From contig UQCS01000003.1 in assembly GCA_900539605.1 (NCBI GenBank), positions 1 through 64,000 of the forward strand: 64,000 nucleotides of DNA, read 5' to 3'. Under the pieces are notes generated by a model. It saw only the letters and a list, made by a program, of their open reading frames with translations. It searched no databases and was not told the origin of the DNA. Position 1 is the first letter of the stretch, and each line of letters begins with the position of its first letter. This document shows, piece by piece, positions 61,629 to 64,000 of this stretch. Both the position numbers and the translations under genes were made by a program. This DNA comes from an uncultured Azospirillum sp. (GTDB lineage Bacteria; Pseudomonadota; Alphaproteobacteria; RF32; CAG-239).

Positions 61629-62790
61629 CCTGAAAATTTATCTGATTGCCGGAGAACCTTCCGGAGATGCTCTCGGTGCCCGGCTGATGCGGGCAATCAA
61701 GAAAAAAACCGACGGCAAAGCCGAGTTTTTCGGCATCGGCGGCGACACGATGGAAAAAGAAGGCATGGGCTCTTTGTTCGATATTTCCGAACTGGCGATT
61801 ATGGGACTTTGCGAAGTTATCCCCAGTATTCCGAGAGTTCTCAAAAGAATCGGACAAACCGTCGATGACATCGTCCGTCTTCATCCCGACATTGTTATCT
61901 CCATTGACAGCTGGAGTTTCGGCAGCCGGGTACAAAAGAAATTGCGTGCCCTCAAAACCGGCATTCCGCAAATTCACTATGTGGCACCGCAGGTTTGGGC
62001 CTGGAAAAAGAAACGCGCACGTACCATGTACAAATACGTTGATCATCTCCTTACCCTGCTTCCTCAGGAACCGAAATATTTCACACCTTACGGGCTACCG
62101 ACTACTTTTGTCGGCCATCCGGTTATCGAAAGTCCGGTGGTTCACGGAGATCGGGAAATTTTCCGTCACAAATACCACATCGACGCCGCACAAAAGATCA
62201 TTTGCCTGCTGCCGGGATCGCGGCATAACGAAGTGTCGCGGCTGCTGCCGATATTCTTGGAAGCCGCACAAATACTGAAGCAACAGCATCCGGAACTGTT
62301 TTTTGTCATTCCGACAGTCAAAACGGTGGCGACACGGGTTAAGAACATGCTCAAGAATAATCCGCTGCCGGTGCTGGTGGTGGAAGGCGAAGAAGACCGC
62401 CACAACGCGATGAGCGCTGCCGCCGCGGCTATTGCCGCTTCGGGAACCGTCGCTTTAGAACTGGCGATTGCCGATGTGCCGCACGTAATCGGTTATAAAG
62501 TTGCGCCGGTAACTGCGGCGTTGGTCAAGCACTTTTTGCATATTCAGTTTGTCAATCTTTCAAACATCCTGCTCGGTCGCGAAATTGTTCCCGAACTGTT
62601 GCAGGAAAGATGCGTGGCATCAAATATCGTCTTATATATTAACCGTTTTCTTGAGCAGGACAGTTTTTACCGCCACCAGGCGGAGGGTTTTAAAAAAGTG
62701 CGCGAGGTATTGGGGTTGGGCGAACAAACTCCCAGCGAAAAAGCGGCGGACGTTATTTTGCAAATTATCGCCGATGCCCAAAAAGTGTAA
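61618..62790 (+). CDS. lpxB: Lipid-A-disaccharide synthase
   Basis: Condenses lipid X with UDP-2,3-diacylglucosamine to the lipid A disaccharide. The 390 residues start LKIYLIAGEPSGDALGARLMR, with PQIHYVAPQVWAWKKKRA, CLLPGSRHNEV and AAASGTVALELA-type segments of GT19. No ATG fits the family N-terminus. The TTG at 61618 does, with GGGAG eight bases before it, and gives an 11-base overlap with lpxI. A longer ATG start at 61540 inside lpxI is less likely. Confidence 0.92.
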   Translation: MNNNLKIYLIAGEPSGDALGARLMRAIKKKTDGKAEFFGIGGDTMEKEGMGSLFDISELAIMGLCEVIPSIPRVLKRIGQTVDDIVRLHPDIVISIDSWSFGSRVQKKLRALKTGIPQIHYVAPQVWAWKKKRARTMYKYVDHLLTLLPQEPKYFTPYGLPTTFVGHPVIESPVVHGDREIFRHKYHIDAAQKIICLLPGSRHNEVSRLLPIFLEAAQILKQQHPELFFVIPTVKTVATRVKNMLKNNPLPVLVVEGEEDRHNAMSAAAAAIAASGTVALELAIADVPHVIGYKVAPVTAALVKHFLHIQFVNLSNILLGREIVPELLQERCVASNIVLYINRFLEQDSFYRHQAEGFKKVREVLGLGEQTPSEKAADVILQIIADAQKV

Positions 62791-62816
62791 ATATACAACT
62801 TTCCGGCTCTGCTTCT

Positions 62817-62870
62817 GCCCGGTTTTCCGGGCAGCTTTTGTAGCATGAAGACCCCGCGTTAAACACGGGG
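62817..62870 (+). terminator. Tandem hairpins after lpxB
   Basis: GCCCGG/CCGGGC (62817-62832, TTTT loop) is followed by AGCTTTTG, and CCCCG/CGGGG (62852-62870) by ATTCCTTTTG. Either could terminate lpxA-lpxI-lpxB. Confidence 0.6.
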
Positions 62871-62958
62871 ATTCCTTTTGTAACCGAATAACCGCCGACT
62901 GCACCGGCGGGCCGCGTTTTTATATTTTGAACGCAGATCTTTTCTTTGGCGCCCACAC

Positions 62959-63498
62959 CTAATCCCGGTTATTTTCATGCGGCCGTACGTCACGTTCGCA
63001 ATTGCTTTCATCGACGGCTTCTTCTATTCTGGCTTTCACCTGCAGCGGATTGTCAACATCATAAAATTCAACTTTGGCGCTGCCGGTTCCCGAAAAAAGA
63101 ATGTTACCGTAACCTAACACCCTGCCCCAGAAAGTTTGTTTAATCTGGATTGATTCAATCCGTTCGGTCTTTATTTCTTCGGTCTTTATTGAGATAATCC
63201 CGGTTTTATACACCACCCGGCGATTGGTGCAAACCATTTCAGTCAGATGCAAAGACAAATACAGAACAAACGGATAAACGCCTAAAAGGCCTCCCAAAAC
63301 CGCTAGTCCCGCCGCCGCTTCAATATCTTTGTTGAGATAAAAGGTAAACGCAAGCGAAATACAGGCCAACGCCACCAGCCCGAGAGTTGCAAACATGAAA
63401 TAAAACCATAACCACTTAATCCAGTGATATTTTGCCTGCACCTTGATCGTTTCGTCCTTAGTCATGGTTCCGTTAACATACCCGTTTTGTCCCAGCAT
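62959..63498 (-). CDS. PH-domain (YdbS/DUF304-like) membrane protein
   Basis: A 179-residue protein with two membrane segments (about 30-90) followed by a bacterial PH domain with LTEMVCTNRRVVYKTGIISIKTEEI and the family's ERIESIQIKQTFWGRVLGYGNI core. The function is not established. The ATG at 63498 has GGAGG upstream. It follows the trkH stop by one base, so it is coupled to that gene. Confidence 0.8.
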   Translation of the reverse strand: MLGQNGYVNGTMTKDETIKVQAKYHWIKWLWFYFMFATLGLVALACISLAFTFYLNKDIEAAAGLAVLGGLLGVYPFVLYLSLHLTEMVCTNRRVVYKTGIISIKTEEIKTERIESIQIKQTFWGRVLGYGNILFSGTGSAKVEFYDVDNPLQVKARIEEAVDESNCERDVRPHENNRD

Positions 63499-63499
63499 T

Positions 63500-64000
63500 T
63501 TATTTCCTCCAAAAGTTTTTGGTAAACACAACCAACACCGTCAAAACTTCCAAACGACCCAGCAACATCGCTGCCATCAGGGCATATTTGGCCACAACGG
63601 AAAGCGACGCATAATTCCCGTCGGGACCGATCGAAGCAACGATCCCCGGCCCCACGTTGGTAACCGTGGCAACAGCGGCGCTAAAAGCCGTGGCAAAGTC
63701 CAGTCCGGTAAATGCCAGCAACAGCGTTACCGCCATAATTACCCCGAAGAACGACATCACAAACACCAAAACTGACGAAATAATCCCCGGATCCATTGTA
63801 TATTGTTTTACTTTTACCGGCACCACCCGGTTAGGATCAACCGCCGTAATCATTGATTGTTTGAGATATGCCCATATGACCTGCCAGCGAAATATTTTTA
63901 CGGAACCTGCCGTTGATCCGGTACAACCTCCGGTAAAGGAAAATATAATGAAAAGAGTTTGAAACAGCACTCCCCAGGCCAGATAATTCACCGAAGTCAG
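63500..64000 (-). CDS. TrkH-family potassium transporter (3' part only)
   Basis: The C-terminal ~167 residues of a Trk/Ktr-type K+ channel-like subunit, continuing past the window edge (the start is beyond base 64000). GGCTGSTAGSVKIFRW and the selectivity-filter segment VATVTNVGPGIVASIGPDGNY are typical, and the C-terminal LGRLEVLTVLVVFTKNFWRK closes the protein. The inner-membrane ring transports K+ with the help of TrkA. Only this fragment is visible, so the length and N-terminus cannot be judged. Confidence 0.9.
   Translation of the reverse strand: MTSVNYLAWGVLFQTLFIIFSFTGGCTGSTAGSVKIFRWQVIWAYLKQSMITAVDPNRVVPVKVKQYTMDPGIISSVLVFVMSFFGVIMAVTLLLAFTGLDFATAFSAAVATVTNVGPGIVASIGPDGNYASLSVVAKYALMAAMLLGRLEVLTVLVVFTKNFWRK

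Overview
The window is chromosomal DNA of an alphaproteobacterium with a moderate-GC genome. The markers are specific: a circularly permuted two-piece tmRNA gene followed by an SspB-type ClpXP adaptor, the Caulobacter-type cell-cycle proteins MipZ, CckA, HdaA and GcrA, the lipid A enzyme LpxI, and the alphaproteobacterial order rpoZ-rsh-DUF2062-acpS-lepB-rnc-era. The surface-glycan genes (DUF4422-GT8, an FrhB-like/pyruvyl-transferase fusion, UDP-galactopyranose mutase) resemble those of host-associated, perhaps gut-dwelling, bacteria. The lifestyle is an inference.

Layout. (1) 1-2.3 kb: a HlyB-type ABC transporter with a small in-frame gap in its ATPase, directly followed by the last ~25 codons of a lost hlyD adaptor gene, so this secretion locus is decaying. 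(2) 2.3-8.6 kb, minus strand: a sugar-nucleotide and glycosyltransferase operon (UDP-xylose synthase, GalE, Glf, DUF4422-GT8, GT2). (3) 9.0-12.4 kb: a large autotransporter with Chlamydia-Pmp-like GGAI/FxxN repeats. (4) 12.4-12.9 kb: tRNA-Pro(UGG) with a perfect 49-bp duplication of its 3' end and terminator, flanking about 220 bp of hairpin-rich DNA. (5) 12.9-21.9 kb: housekeeping genes (radC, map, tspO-like, alaS, a dolichol-kinase-like membrane protein, mazG-like, thyA, folA) with some unknowns. (6) 21.9-23.0 kb: ssrA (tmRNA), sspB and a ribbon-helix-helix gene. (7) 23.1-28.2 kb: secreted proteins, one a probable zinc metallopeptidase, an alpha/beta hydrolase and nhaA. (8) 28.3-39.0 kb: dacA-like, mipZ, pgm, cckA, hdaA, a lipid A phosphoethanolamine transferase and an AnmK-family kinase. 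(9) 39.2-51.1 kb: a second glycan region with several glycosyltransferases, a glycerol-1-phosphate dehydrogenase/HAD phosphatase pair, a nucleotidyltransferase, and a five-gene minus-strand operon ending in the FrhB-like/pyruvyl-transferase fusion. (10) 51.3-57.4 kb: the rpoZ-to-era operon. (11) 57.5-64 kb: a secreted unknown, gcrA, a small membrane protein, lpxA-lpxI-lpxB, a PH-domain protein and the 3' end of trkH, which runs off the window.

How it fits together. Much of the window builds or modifies the envelope: lipid A (lpxA/I/B, EptA-like), peptidoglycan turnover (DacA, AnmK-like), surface glycans (two loci), the autotransporter and signal peptidase I. The rest is cell-cycle control, protein quality control (tmRNA plus SspB) and nucleotide/translation housekeeping. 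The least explained pattern is a basic C-terminal tail shared by three unrelated glycan enzymes in the two separate loci.

No CRISPR array, complete insertion sequence, prophage or rRNA operon was seen.
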